A program made the translations under genes and the position numbers. From contig NC_083875.1 in NCBI RefSeq assembly GCF_032452875.1, forward strand, positions 71,384,178 to 71,448,177: a stretch of DNA of 64,000 nucleotides. The letters are read 5' to 3'. The notes below the pieces were generated by a model. That model ran no database searches. It was not told the DNA's origin and was given only the letters and a program-made list of their open reading frames with translations. Every line of letters starts with the position of its first letter. Position 1 is the first letter of the stretch. Source of the DNA: Bos javanicus. Taxonomy: Eukaryota > Chordata > Mammalia > Artiodactyla > Bovidae. Positions 54,507-64,000 of this stretch are shown in pieces.

Positions 54507-54779
54507 GCTGCTGCTGCTGCTAAATCGCTTCAGTCGTGTCCAACTCTGTGCGACCCCATAGACAGCGGCCCACTAGGCTCCCCCGTCCCTGGGATTCTCC
54601 AGGCAAGAACACTGGAGTGGGTTGCCATTTCCTTCTCCAATGCATGAAAGGGAAAAGTGAAAGTGAAGTCGCTCAGTCGTGTCCGACTCTTCGAGACCCC
54701 ATGGTCTGCAGCCGACCAGGCTCCTCCGTCCATGGGATTTTCCAGGCAAGAGTATTGCAGTGGGGTGCCATTGCCTTCT
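54507..54779 (-). mobile_element. BovA2 dimeric SINE
   Basis: Two A monomers with a gtgaaagtgaagtcgctcag linker and a (GCT)n start, flanked by CCATCACCTCT (54496-54506 and 54780-54790). Confidence 0.94.
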
Positions 54780-55746
54780 CCATCACCTCTAGCCTTAGAC
54801 AAGAAATGGTCTGATTTTTGTCATTTAATAGTTTAGACTTACCTTTTCTAGAAGTTGATATGTAGCATGTACTCTTTTGCGTCTGATTTATTTCGCTTGG
54901 TGTGATGTTTTTGAGATTCATCCATGTTGTTACATGAAGCAACTGTAATTCTTTCCTTTCTAAGGCTGAATACTCTCCATTGTGTGGCTGTACCACATTT
55001 ATTTATCCATTTTTCTATTAATGGACTTCTGGGTTTTTCTCCTTTATTTCCTATTATGAATAAAGCTGCTATGAACTTTGATATACAAGTCTATGGGTTA
55101 AACATATATTTTCATGTATTTTGTCTAGATACCTAAGAGTGGAATTGCTGCATCATATGATGTGTATATTATTTGACTTTATAAGAAACCACCAAATTTT
55201 CCACAGTAATTGTACCATTTTACATTCTCGCCAAGGGAATTCTTATTATTCCACATCCTCACCAACACTAGTGGGGTTGCAGAGGTTACAATTTGCATTT
55301 ATCTGATGACAACAAGTAATGTTGAGCATCTTTTTATGAGTTTGTTGGCCATTTGCTTAACATCTTTGTGAACTGTCCGTTCACATTTTTGCCTTTTTAA
55401 ATTGAGTTGCCTTCTTATATAAGTTGTGAAGTCTATATATTTTAGGTATGTGTCCTTTGTGAGATATATGTATTGCAAATATCGTCTCTCAGTGTGTAGC
55501 TTGTCTTTTCATTTCTTGATAAAGTCTTTTGATCAGCAGATGTTTAAAATTTGATAAGGTTATATTTATCAATTATTTTATGACTTTAAGGAAAAAATTC
55601 CCTTTCAATATTTAAAAATTCTGTGGATGGATCCTCATATGATGGGTATATTTTAAGATCTATAAATTGAGGAAATACATAAAACAAAGGCTACTCAAGT
55701 TTGTTTCTTTTTTAACAGCTTTACTGAGATATAATCCACACACTAT

Positions 55747-57138
55747 CAGATCAGTTGCTCAGTCGTGTCCGACTCTTTGTGACCCCATGAATCGCAGCAC
55801 ACCAGGCCTCCCTGTCCATCACCAACTCCCGGAGTTCACCCAGACTCACGTCCATTGAGTCAGTGATGCCATCCAGCCAGCTCATCCTCTGTCGTCCCCT
55901 TCTCCTCTTGCCCCCAATCCCTCCCAGCATCAGAGTCTTTTCCAATGAGTCAACTCTTTGCATGAGGTGGCCAAAGTACTGGAGTTTCAGCTTTAGCATC
56001 ATTCCTTCCAAAGTAATCCCAGGGCTGATCTCCTTTAGAGTGGACTGGTTGGATCTCCTTGCAGTCCAAGGGACTCTCGAGTCTTCTCCAATACCACAGT
56101 TCAAAAGCATCAATTCTTCGGCACTCAGCCTTCTTCACAGTCCAACTCTCACATCCATACATGACCACAGGAAAAACCATAGCCTTGACTAGATGAACCT
56201 TTGTTAGCAAAGTAATGTCTCTGCTTTTGAATATGCTGTCTAGGTTGGTCATAACTTTCCTTCCAAGGAGTAAGCGTCTTTGAATTTCATGGCTGCAGTC
56301 ACCATCTGTAGTGATTTTGGAGCCCAGAAAAATAAAGTCTGACACTGTTTCCACTGTTTCCCCATCTATTTCCCATGAAGTGGTGGGACCGGATGCCATG
56401 ATCTTCGTTTTCTGAATGTTGAGCTTTAAGCCAACTTTTTCACTCTCCTCTTTCACTTTCATCAAGAGGCTCTTTAGTTCCTCCTCACTTTCTGCCATAA
56501 GGGTTGTGTCATCTGCATATCTGAGGTTATTGATATTTCTCCCGGCAATCTTGATTCCAGCTTGTGTTTCTTCCAGTCCAGTGTTTCTCATGATGTACTC
56601 TGCATATAAGTTAAATAAACAGGGTGACAATATACAGCCTTGACGAACTCGTTTTCCTATTTGGAACCAGTCTGTTGTTCCATGTCCAGTTCTAACTGTT
56701 GCTTCCTGACCTGTATACAAATTTCTCAAGAGGCAGATCAGGTGGTCTGGTATTCCCATCTCTTTCAGAATTTTCCACAGTTTATTGTGATCCACACAGT
56801 CAAAGGCTTTGGCATAGTCAATAAAGCAGAAATAGATGTTTTTCTGGAACTCTCTTGCTTTTTCCATGATCCAGCGGATGTTGGCAATTTGATCTCTGGT
56901 TCCTCTGCCTTTTCTAAAACCAGCTGGGACATCAGGAAGTTCACGGTTCAAGTATTGCTGAAGCCTGGCTTGGAGAATTTTGAGCATTACTTTACTAGTG
57001 TGTGAGATGAGTGCAATTGTGCAGTAGTTTGAGCATTCTTTGGCATTGCCTTTCTTTGGGATTGGAATGAAAACTGACCTTTTCCAGTCCTGTGGCCACT
57101 GCTGAGTTTTCCAAATTTGCCGGCATATTGAGTGCAGT
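55747..57138 (-). mobile_element. BovB LINE with the longest reverse-transcriptase frame
   Basis: A 1.39-kb 5'-truncated copy flanked by the perfect 12-bp duplication TCCACACACTAT (55735-55746 and 57139-57150). A frame of about 397 codons (55950-57143) includes CFIDYAKAFDCVDHNKL, VRQGCILSPCLFNL and LRYADDTTLMA with the catalytic YADD. The C-terminal part continues in another frame (55751-56113) after the CTCGAG junction at 56076-56081. The apurinic-like endonuclease is missing, so the copy cannot move itself. It would encode no cellular function. Confidence 0.95.
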
Positions 57139-57180
57139 TCCACACACTATATGATTTGCCAATTTAAAGTACAAAATTTA

Positions 57181-57377
57181 GGGACTTTCCTGGTGGTCCA
57201 GTGGTTAAGATTTCACCTTCCAATGCAGAGTGTGTGGGTTCCAGGCCTGGTTGGGGAGCTAAGATCCCACAAACCTACTGGTCAAAAAAACAAAACATAA
57301 AAAAAAAAGAGGCAATATGGCAACAAATTCAATAAAGACTTTAAAAATGGTCCACATAAAAAAAAACTTAAAAAAAA
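57181..57377 (+). mobile_element. CHR-type SINE
   Basis: gggactttcctggtggtcca head, ggttggggagctaagatccc, and tail aaattcaataaagactttaa with A runs. Confidence 0.92.
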
Positions 57378-58018
57378 AATTCAGTGTCTTTTTATTATAC
57401 TCACAGATAACATGTAACTGTAACCACAGTCAATTTTAGAACACTTTCATCACCTCAAAAAGAAATCCCATACCCTTTAGTCATCACTCTTTCATCTCCC
57501 CATTGTTTTCCCCAGGCCTGGGCAACCACTAACCTACTTTTTGTCTCTATAGGTTTCTCTGTTCTCAATATTTCATGTGAGTAGAATAATATAACAGATA
57601 GTTTGTGATTGGTTTACTTCAATTAACATAATGTCTTTAATATTCATCCATGTTACAGAATATATCAGTACTTCCTTTCCTTTTTATGGTTGTATAATGA
57701 TGGCACATTGATGGACATGTCACACTTTGTTTTTAGTTTCATCAGCTGATGGACATTTGGGTTGTTTCCATGTTTTGGCTATTATTAACAATACTTCTGG
57801 AGACATTTGTGAATAAGTTTTTGTTTGGACATTTGCTTTCATTTCTCTTGGGTATACAACTAGGAATAGAATTGTTGGATCATATAGTAATGTTGTGTTT
57901 AATCATTTGAGGAACTGTCAGATTGCTATAGAAAGTGTCTTCGCCATTTTAGTTTCCCAGCAGCAGAGAGTGAGGGTTCTGGTTTTTCCACATTTTTGTC
58001 AACATTTATTATTATCTG

Positions 58019-58243
58019 AGGGCCTCCCAGGCAGTTCAGTGGTAAAGACTCCACCTGCAAATGCAGGAGATGCAGGAGATGCAGGTTGACCCCTGGGATG
58101 GGAAGATTCCCTGGAGGAGGAAATGGCAATCCACTTCAGTATTCTTGCCTGGGAAATCCCATGGGCAGAGGAGCCTGGGGGGTTATAGTCCATTGGAGCA
58201 CAAAGAGTCGGACAAGACTGAGCAACTAACTGACATACACAGA
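58019..58243 (+). mobile_element. Bov-tA SINE
   Basis: The head gggcctcccaggcagttcag, with an internal gcaggagat triplication, A unit and tail tcggacaagactgagcaact. Confidence 0.92.
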
Positions 58244-59800
58244 GTGGATATGAAGAGATTCCATTGTAGTTTCGATTTATATTCTCCTGATGACTAAGGA
58301 GGTCGTTTATTGTCTGGTTTTATACCTTCCATTGACAAGTCTATTTGTTAATAGATCTTTTGCCTACTTAAAAAATTAGGGTTTCGTCTTTTTATTACTG
58401 AATCATAAGAATTCCTTAATCGTCTGGATAAAAGTCTTTTATATATGATTTTCACATATTTCCTCCTATTATGTGAATTGCATTTTCACCTTCTTGATGT
58501 TGTCCTGTGAAGCACAAAAGCTTTTATTTTTGACGAGGCCCAATATATCTACTTTTTTCTTTGTTGCTTGTGTTTTTTGTGTGTCATATCTAAGAACTCC
58601 ATGCTAAATTCAAGATCATGAAGAGTTCTTCTTATGTTTTCTTTTAAGAATGTTATAGCTTTAGTTCTTACATTATATTTTTGCTCCATTTTGTATTAAT
58701 TATGTTTATGAATAAGGGTCTGATTTCATTCTTTTGCATGGGGCTATTCAGTTGTCCAGCACCAATTGTTGAAAAGACTGTTCTTTGCTCATTGAATGGT
58801 CTTGGTACTCTTGTCAAAAATCAGTGGAGCAGAGATGTATAGATTGATTTCTGGACTCTCAATTCCATTCTATTGGTCTATGTGTCTATTTTCATGCCAG
58901 TAGCATATTGTCTTGATTACATTGCTTTGTAGTGAGTTTTGAAATTGAGAAGTGTGAGTCTTCCTACTTTGTTCTCTCTTTCAAGACTATTTTGGCTCTT
59001 GATTGTCTCTTGCAATTCCATATGAATTTTGGAATCAGCCTGCCATTTTCTACACAGAGTCAGATAGGATTCTTATAGGGATTGCATTAAATCTGTAGAT
59101 TAATTTGGGAAGCATTGCCATCCTAACAATGTTAAATCTTCTGTTTCTCTATTTATTTAAATTTCCTTTAATTTCTTTCAACAATGTCTTAAAGTTTTCA
59201 GTGTATAAATTTGCCCTTCCTTTGTTAAATTTATTCCTTAGTCTTTTAATTCTTTTTGATGTTATGGTAATGGAATTGTCTCTGAAATTTTGTTTTTTGG
59301 ATTGTTCATTGTAAGCATATAGAAATACAATTGATTTTTATATATTGATTTTGTTTCCTGCAACATTGTTGAATTTATTAGTTTTAATACTTTTTAGTGT
59401 ATCCCTTAGACTTTTCTATATATAAGATAATATTATTCACAATAGAGATAGTTATATTAATATTTCTTTCCAAACTGGACAACTTTTATTTCTTTTTTTT
59501 ACCTTGATGTCCTGTGTGGGACCCCCAGTGCAATGTTGAATAGAAGTAGTAAGAACAGATATCTTTGTCTTATTCTTGATCTTAATGGAAAAGCATTCAC
59601 TCTTTCACCATAAGTGTGGTCTTAGCTCTGTGTTTTTTACTCATGCCTCTTATCAGGTTGAGGAAGTTCCCTTCTATTCCTAGTTGTTCAGTGTTTTTAT
59701 CGTGAAATGGTGTTGATTTTTTAAAAATGCCTTTTCTGCATTTATTAAGATGTTCATGTGATTTTTTGTTTTTCACTCAAATTTTTAATAAATTTGTATT

Positions 59801-59870
59801 ATTAATAACAATGACATCTACATGATCAAGAAAAATTATTTCTTCAGTGTACAGACTGATTGGTTCACAA
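59801..59870 (+). repeat. 70-bp direct repeat, left copy
   Basis: From attaataaca to tggttcacaa; matches 60031-60100 at 60 of 70 positions, nearly all differences being transitions. It directly abuts the SINE fragment. Confidence 0.93.
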
Positions 59871-60030
59871 TGTAGCCTGACAAGCTCCTCAGTCCATGGA
59901 ATTCTCCAGGTAAAAATACTGGCGTGAATTGCCATTCCCTGCACTGGGGGATCTTCCCCACCCAGGGATCAAGCCCAAGTCTCTTGCATTGCAGGCAAAT
60001 TCTTTACCTTCTGAGCCAGCAGGGAAGCCC
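59871..60030 (-). mobile_element. Bov-tA SINE lacking its 3' end
   Basis: On this strand it ends with the intact head (ccagcagggaagccc) and begins at tgtagcctgacaagctcc, inside the A unit. The usual tail (ctcagtcgtgtccgactc-type) is absent. It exactly fills the gap between the two 70-bp repeats. Confidence 0.92.
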
Positions 60031-60100
60031 ATTAATAGCAATGGCATCCACGCAGTCAGGAAACATTATTTCTTCAGTGTACAGACTGGTTGGTTCACAA
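60031..60100 (+). repeat. 70-bp direct repeat, right copy
   Basis: From attaatagca to tggttcacaa, abutting the SINE head. Confidence 0.93.
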
Positions 60101-60166
60101 CAGTGGATTCTTGGTTGTTTTGAAATGCTGCTGTAAATCTCAAATCCTGTAACCACAAATTCAGAA

Positions 60167-60366
60167 GAAGTGAAGTGAAGTCGCTCAGTCGTGTCCGACT
60201 CTGCGATCCCATGGACTGTAGTCTACCAGGCTTCTCTGTCCGTGGGATTTTCCAGGCAAGAGAACTGGAATGAGTTGCCATTTCCTTCTCCAGGGGATCT
60301 TCCTGACCCAGGGATCGAACCCAGGTCTCCTGCATTGCAGGCAGACACTTTACCCTCTGAGCCGAA
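60167..60366 (-). mobile_element. Bov-tA SINE, slightly 5'-truncated
   Basis: Flanked by the perfect 12-bp duplication ACAAATTCAGAA (60155-60166 and 60367-60378). The last dozen head bases are missing. Confidence 0.95.
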
Positions 60367-60378
60367 ACAAATTCAGAA

Positions 60379-60699
60379 CCACTTCTCAAATAATCAGATG
60401 GATTCCTAATAATGGGGAGTGCTCAGTGCTTTACTTTGTGCTGCTTGTCAGTTTACATGGTGTTGCAGAGTCCTATAGTTAGAAGAGACTTAATTGCTTA
60501 AGCTGTATTCTGTCCAATGCAGGAATCTCCTGTGCAGTATCCCTAACACATGGTCATCAGCTTGGAATACACTTAGTTAAGAAAGCAGATATTTTGGAAA
60601 AGGAGCAAAGGGCATTCTGTTATAAAGCTTTGGTATCATTTTCACAAAGGCACAGGTTGAGTTTTCTGTATATAGTTACTTGATATACTCAGAGTCAGA
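60379..60699. other. Single-copy intergenic stretch
   Basis: No gene or repeat recognised. Confidence 0.5.
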
Positions 60700-60840
60700 A
60701 ACTCAGAATTTCATGCTTGGCCTCAACCGTGATTTGCTGTGTAACTCTAGTCAAGTCTCAGCTCCACTAAGCCTGTTTCTTTCTCTGTTAAATAGTAATA
60801 ATAATGATAATAATGATGATAATAGCATCTCATTAAGTAT
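60700..60840 (+). repeat. MIR SINE with ATA/ATG trinucleotide run
   Basis: tgatttgctgtgtaactcta, gtcaagtctcagctccacta, gtttctttctctgttaaata, then a taataataatgataata-type run. Confidence 0.75.
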
Positions 60841-61064
60841 ATGCATGCGTGCTCAGTTGCTTCAGTTGTGTCCGACTCTTTGCAAGCCCATGGATCATAG
60901 TCCACCAGGCTCCTCTGTCCATGGGATTCTCCAGGGAAGAATACTGGAATGGGTTGCCATTTCCTCCTCCAGGGGATCTTCCTGATCCAGGGATCAAACC
61001 TTCAACTGTTATACCTCCTGCATTGCCAGGCAGGTTCTTTACCACTAGGGCCATGTGGGAAGTG
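60841..61064 (-). mobile_element. Bov-tA SINE
   Basis: A full reverse Bov-tA with tail cttcagttgtgtccgactct and head ctagggccatgtgggaagtg. Confidence 0.93.
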
Positions 61065-61865
61065 ACTTTTTCATAGAAACTGGGAGGCTTAAAACAGTAA
61101 TTATAAGAAGATAAATAATATAAAATGATCTTCTAAATTCTAATTATTAGTATCAGGCTACCTTGGGATTAATGTCTTTAAAAGCTAGACACTCAGTATT
61201 CACATCAATTCCTTAAAATTTCAGAAGAGCAGAGCCCAAGAATTTGTTTTCTGTTGGTGTAGATGAAAAGTTCCATAGGTACTTGGGTTGGAGTTGAAAC
61301 CTAAGTCAGGAGAAAGGGCGTTGGCTGAAGAACTTAATGATAAGGGAGTAGTATGGAGCCGGATGGAACACCCCAGACTCCACTCCAGGACAGAGCTCTT
61401 CTATGAAACTCCTATGGGGCCTCCTCCCCTCCTAGTATGTGGCAATATTACTACAAAGAAACCATCCCCACAAAGCCCTCACAGTGCTAACATTGCTTTG
61501 GCTGCTGCATTTCAAGTCTGGAAGGAAGATTATAAATAACATTCTGATACTAACAGAGAGTTGTTTGGAAGACCAGTTTTGTAGATTGTTACCTTATATT
61601 CAGTAGTTGATTTCTCCTTGTACTGACCTTACCAAGAAGAAGCTGACAAAGAGTGGAGGAGTCAACCCGTTCCTCCTAGAGCACGTAGCTTTGTTTTCCT
61701 GGTTCTTCTGCATCTGAGGACTTCATGTTGGCATTTGCTCTGAAGGGAAAGTAAGAGCTCTCAGAATATTTGTATTTCCCCAAGCAAACCATAAACCTCC
61801 AAATTTGTTTCTCACGTCTCCCTTTCCTCTCTCTATATATATAAATCTCAAATCTAAGTACCCAT
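61065..61865. other. Single-copy block
   Basis: No repeat or gene recognised over 800 bp. An 83-codon ORF (61288-61539 +) has no recognisable domain. Confidence 0.5.
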
Positions 61866-62042
61866 GGTGGTTGTTATTCAGTCGCTCAGTCATGTCTGAC
61901 TCTGCGACCGCATGGACTGCAGCACACCAGGCCTCCCTGTCCTTTGCCATCTCCTGGAATTTGCTCAAATTCATGCCCATTAAGTCGGCGATGTCATTCA
62001 ACCATCTCATCTTCTACTGTCTTTTCCTTTTGACCATGGGCT
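61866..62042 (-). mobile_element. BovB 3' end fragment
   Basis: ttattcagtcgctcagtcat ... atgtcattcaaccatctcat ... cttttgaccat. Confidence 0.88.
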
Positions 62043-63085
62043 CCTATTCAATTTAGACCTTGGGCATGTAGCGCCATGAAAATATTTGAGCTAAAATCTC
62101 CCAGACAGGATCAGCATCACTTGGTTTCCCCCTTCAGGTGCTGTGTTCTGAACGCAAGAGCAGAGGAAATCAGATGTGAACTATGCAGAGAGCCCGCGCT
62201 TCTTTCCCAGTGCCCAGGGGAGGTTCCCTGTCCTGGGAAATTACTTTTTAGGGGGAGAAGAGGGCAGCAGAGAGCCCTTCTGCTTGACCATCTGCGGCAG
62301 GAGCTGGTTTGAAAATAGCAAAACAGTAGCAGTTGCTGGATTGATCCTGTCAGCCGGAACCCTTGCTCCCCTGAAGAGCTGAGGTTAGCAGTTGTGTTTG
62401 TTACTCTGTTACTGTTCTGTCAAGCTGGAGAACAGTCCAGCATTAAAAGGACCTGGGTGGGTGGGAGCTTAGAGCTCTTAACAGGCGCTGCACTTTTTCA
62501 AAGGAGGCACAAGTGTGTTGAAAGTGGAGCACAGCCCTGCCAAGGTCCTTCGCCAGGGATGACAGATTGCATTGTCTGTTCTTTGCTACTTTGCTCTGAT
62601 GGGGTAGTGGGCATCTCTGAGTCCGTGGGAGGTGCTGGGGCCTTGTAAATGTAACATTTCCTGGGAGCCCATGGCTCCCATCTTCTTTTGCTGTTTTGTC
62701 TTAGTTTAAGGACCAAACCAGAGCTGATTGCTTGGTTTTCTTTCCCAAACACTCAGAGTCCAGTAAGAACCCTTCAAAGAGTGTATAGAGCTGAAGTACT
62801 TCCAGAATCTCCTGGGTCTGTCTGGCTGGCACAGCTGGTTAGAAACACAGTAACAAGGGCAAAGTGCCGGTCCTTTCCCTTGTGCTCCACTTAGCTTTGT
62901 GCTGTTTCATGGCCATGGGCTACACCTGCTACCTCAAACCTGGTAAAATGTCATGGATGAATGAATGCAGATTAAATGTCTAACACAGCACCCAAACAGT
63001 AGAAGATATTTAATCTATGTTTGCTCAATGAATGAAAGCAAATCCATTAGAGAATCTTAGAATGACAACAATAAAATTGATTTTA
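62043..63085. other. Single-copy block
   Basis: About 930 bp with no recognised repeat, relatively GC-rich, then a MIR/L2-like scrap at 62975-63045 (tctaacacagcacccaaaca ... gctcaatgaatgaa). Short ORFs look like chance. Confidence 0.5.
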
Positions 63086-63420
63086 GGGTTTCCCTGGTGG
63101 CTCAGTGGTAAAGAATCTCCCTGCCAATGGTGAAGACATGGGTTTGATCCCTGATCTGGGAAGACCCCACATGCTGTGAAGCAACCAAGCCCAGGTGCCA
63201 CAACTACTGAACCTGAGTTCCCAGCTCTAGAGCCTGGGAACCACGACTACTGAAGGCTGAGTGCCTAGAGTCCATGCTCTGCAACGAGAGAAGCCACTGC
63301 AATGAGAAGCCCACGGACCACAACAAAGAGCAGCCCCCATCCAGTGCTACTTGAGAAAAACCCACACAATGAAAGAAGGACCCAGCACAGCCAAAACATA
63401 AATTATAAAAATAAATAAAG
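63086..63420 (+). mobile_element. ART2/CHR-type long-body SINE
   Basis: gtttccctggtggctcagtg head, gggtttgatccc B-box, body gccacaactactgaacctga, caatgagaagcccacggacc, ggacccagcacagccaaaac and AT-rich tail. Nearly full length. Confidence 0.9.
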
Positions 63421-63429
63421 CAATCATTC

Positions 63430-64000
63430 TTAGAAAAATATAATCTTATTGCAAACCCAGGGTCACATAGCTTTTCTCCTATGTTTCTTTGGAAGTTGTT
63501 AGTATCGCATTTTATATTTAGGTCTATAATCAGTTTTGAGTTAATTTTTTGTGAAAAGTGTAAGTCTGTGCCTAGATGCTCTTTTGTTTTGCATATGGAT
63601 GTCTAATTGTTACAGTATCATTATTGAAAAGACTATCCTTTCTGCACTGAATTTCCTTTGATGCTTCTTTGTCAAAGATTAGTTGGTTATATTTGTGGGG
63701 GTCTATTTCTTGGCTTCCCTGGTGGTTCAGCGGTAAAGAATCCACCTGCAATGCAGAAGCAAGAGTCTCAGTTTCCTTCTGTGTATTGAGAAGATCCCCT
63801 GGAGAAGGAAGTGGCAACCCACTCCAATATTCTTGCCTGGGAAATCTCATGGACAGTGGAGCCTGGCAGGCTGTAGTCCATGGGGTCAAAAGAGCTGGAC
63901 ATGACTTAAGGACTAAATCATCACCACCAGTAAGTCTTGAGGTCAAGTAGAGTCAATCCTTCAACTTTGTTCTTGATCAGTATCGTGTCGGCTCTTCTGG
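63430..64000 (-). mobile_element. Old L1M LINE, antisense, continuing past the window
   Basis: agtcagttttgagttaattt-type block at 63530, atcattattgaaaagactat, ttctttgtcaaagattagtt; resumes after the SINE with tcaatccttcaactttgttc. Confidence 0.72.
63711..63935 (+). mobile_element. Bov-tA SINE
   Basis: ggcttccctggtggttcagc head, a disrupted B-box region (tctcagtttccttctgtgta), then the A unit and tail gctggacatgacttaaggac. Confidence 0.92.

Larger units (their letters stand above)
53620..55734 (-). mobile_element. Old L1M LINE 3' region, antisense, with three SINE insertions
   Basis: L1M blocks: tagagcagttttaaattcac, cattgccctaaaaatcttct, attatgaataaagctgctat, acctaagagtggaattgctg. Segments are collinear across the SINEs at 53851, 54231 and 54507. 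Frames lost. Confidence 0.76.
57151..59860 (-). mobile_element. Old L1M LINE, antisense, with CHR and Bov-tA insertions
   Basis: Continues the L1M broken by BovB: ttccaattta.., attcagtgtctttttattat, then acatttgggttgtttccatg, caccaattgttgaaaagact, ttccattctattggtctatg, gattgcattaaatctgtaga. 3'UTR and 3' ORF2 region; no frame survives. Confidence 0.78.

Noticed and set aside
1160..63935. Regularly recurring similar blocks that could suggest a CRISPR-like or satellite array
   Set aside because: Spacing and orientation are irregular and copies are dispersed SINEs with individual target duplications.
1177..63950. Many 60-100 codon ORFs on both strands with shared peptide words
   Set aside because: These are translations of Bov-tA, BovA2 and BovB 3' sequence, which is why they look alike; they are not genes.
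10088..64000. Search for a second gene, processed pseudogene, tRNA, rRNA or miRNA
   Set aside because: tRNA-like boxes all belong to SINEs. No exon-like frames outside BovB and no recognised gene-derived sequence. NKX3-1, the expected neighbour, is not seen.

Overview
This window is nuclear DNA from a pecoran ruminant, most likely a bovid (cattle, buffalo, sheep or goat). The repeats point to this: dozens of Bov-tA and BovA2 SINEs, CHR/ART2-type tRNA-Glu SINEs, seven BovB (RTE) LINE fragments and young ruminant L1 tails (called L1_BT here). They lie on older mammalian L1M, L2, MIR, LTR and hAT remnants. The only gene I can support is the 3' part of SLC25A37 (mitoferrin-1, the inner mitochondrial membrane iron importer). 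I assign it from the translated exons.

Bases 1-10087 are SLC25A37 on the + strand. They hold the end of intron 1, exon 2 (2901-3129), intron 2, the short exon 3 (5322-5378), intron 3, and exon 4 with the stop codon at 7750-7752, followed by a 3'UTR of about 2.3 kb with an AATAAA at 10066. The three exons join in frame and give 268 codons plus stop. Exon 1, with the first carrier signature and the promoter, lies to the left of the window.

From about 10.1 kb to 64 kb I find no further gene. This is intergenic sequence made of nested transposon insertions with islands of unrecognised single-copy DNA. The main BovB fragments are at 12.8, 17.4-18.6, 29.9-31.7, 42.5-43.4, 50.1, 55.7-57.1 and 61.9 kb. 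Old antisense L1M blocks lie at 15-16.8, 22.1-23.9, 37.5-38, 48.5-50.1, 53.6-59.8 and 63.4-64 kb. Target-site duplications are visible for many insertions, so their order can be read locally. Single-copy islands that could carry regulatory DNA include 20.9-22.1, 25.3-26.2, 32.0-33.3, 44.0-44.8, 45.2-46.2, 50.9-52.9 and 61.1-63.0 kb.

I saw no convincing new biological system. The points most worth a second look are: a 70-bp direct repeat flanking a SINE that lacks its 3' end (59.8-60.1 kb); a 2-nt frame-breaking deletion shared by three BovB copies; two L1_BT insertions with 5' inversion; two tail-to-tail Bov-tA pairs, one with intact-looking Pol III boxes beside a perfect 17-bp hairpin; a local 98-bp duplication in SLC25A37 intron 1; and the frame-preserving exon 3.

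Strand convention for SINEs: + means the tRNA-derived head is at the left. Repeat family names rest on pattern recognition, not on a database search. Ends are exact only where a target-site duplication is quoted.
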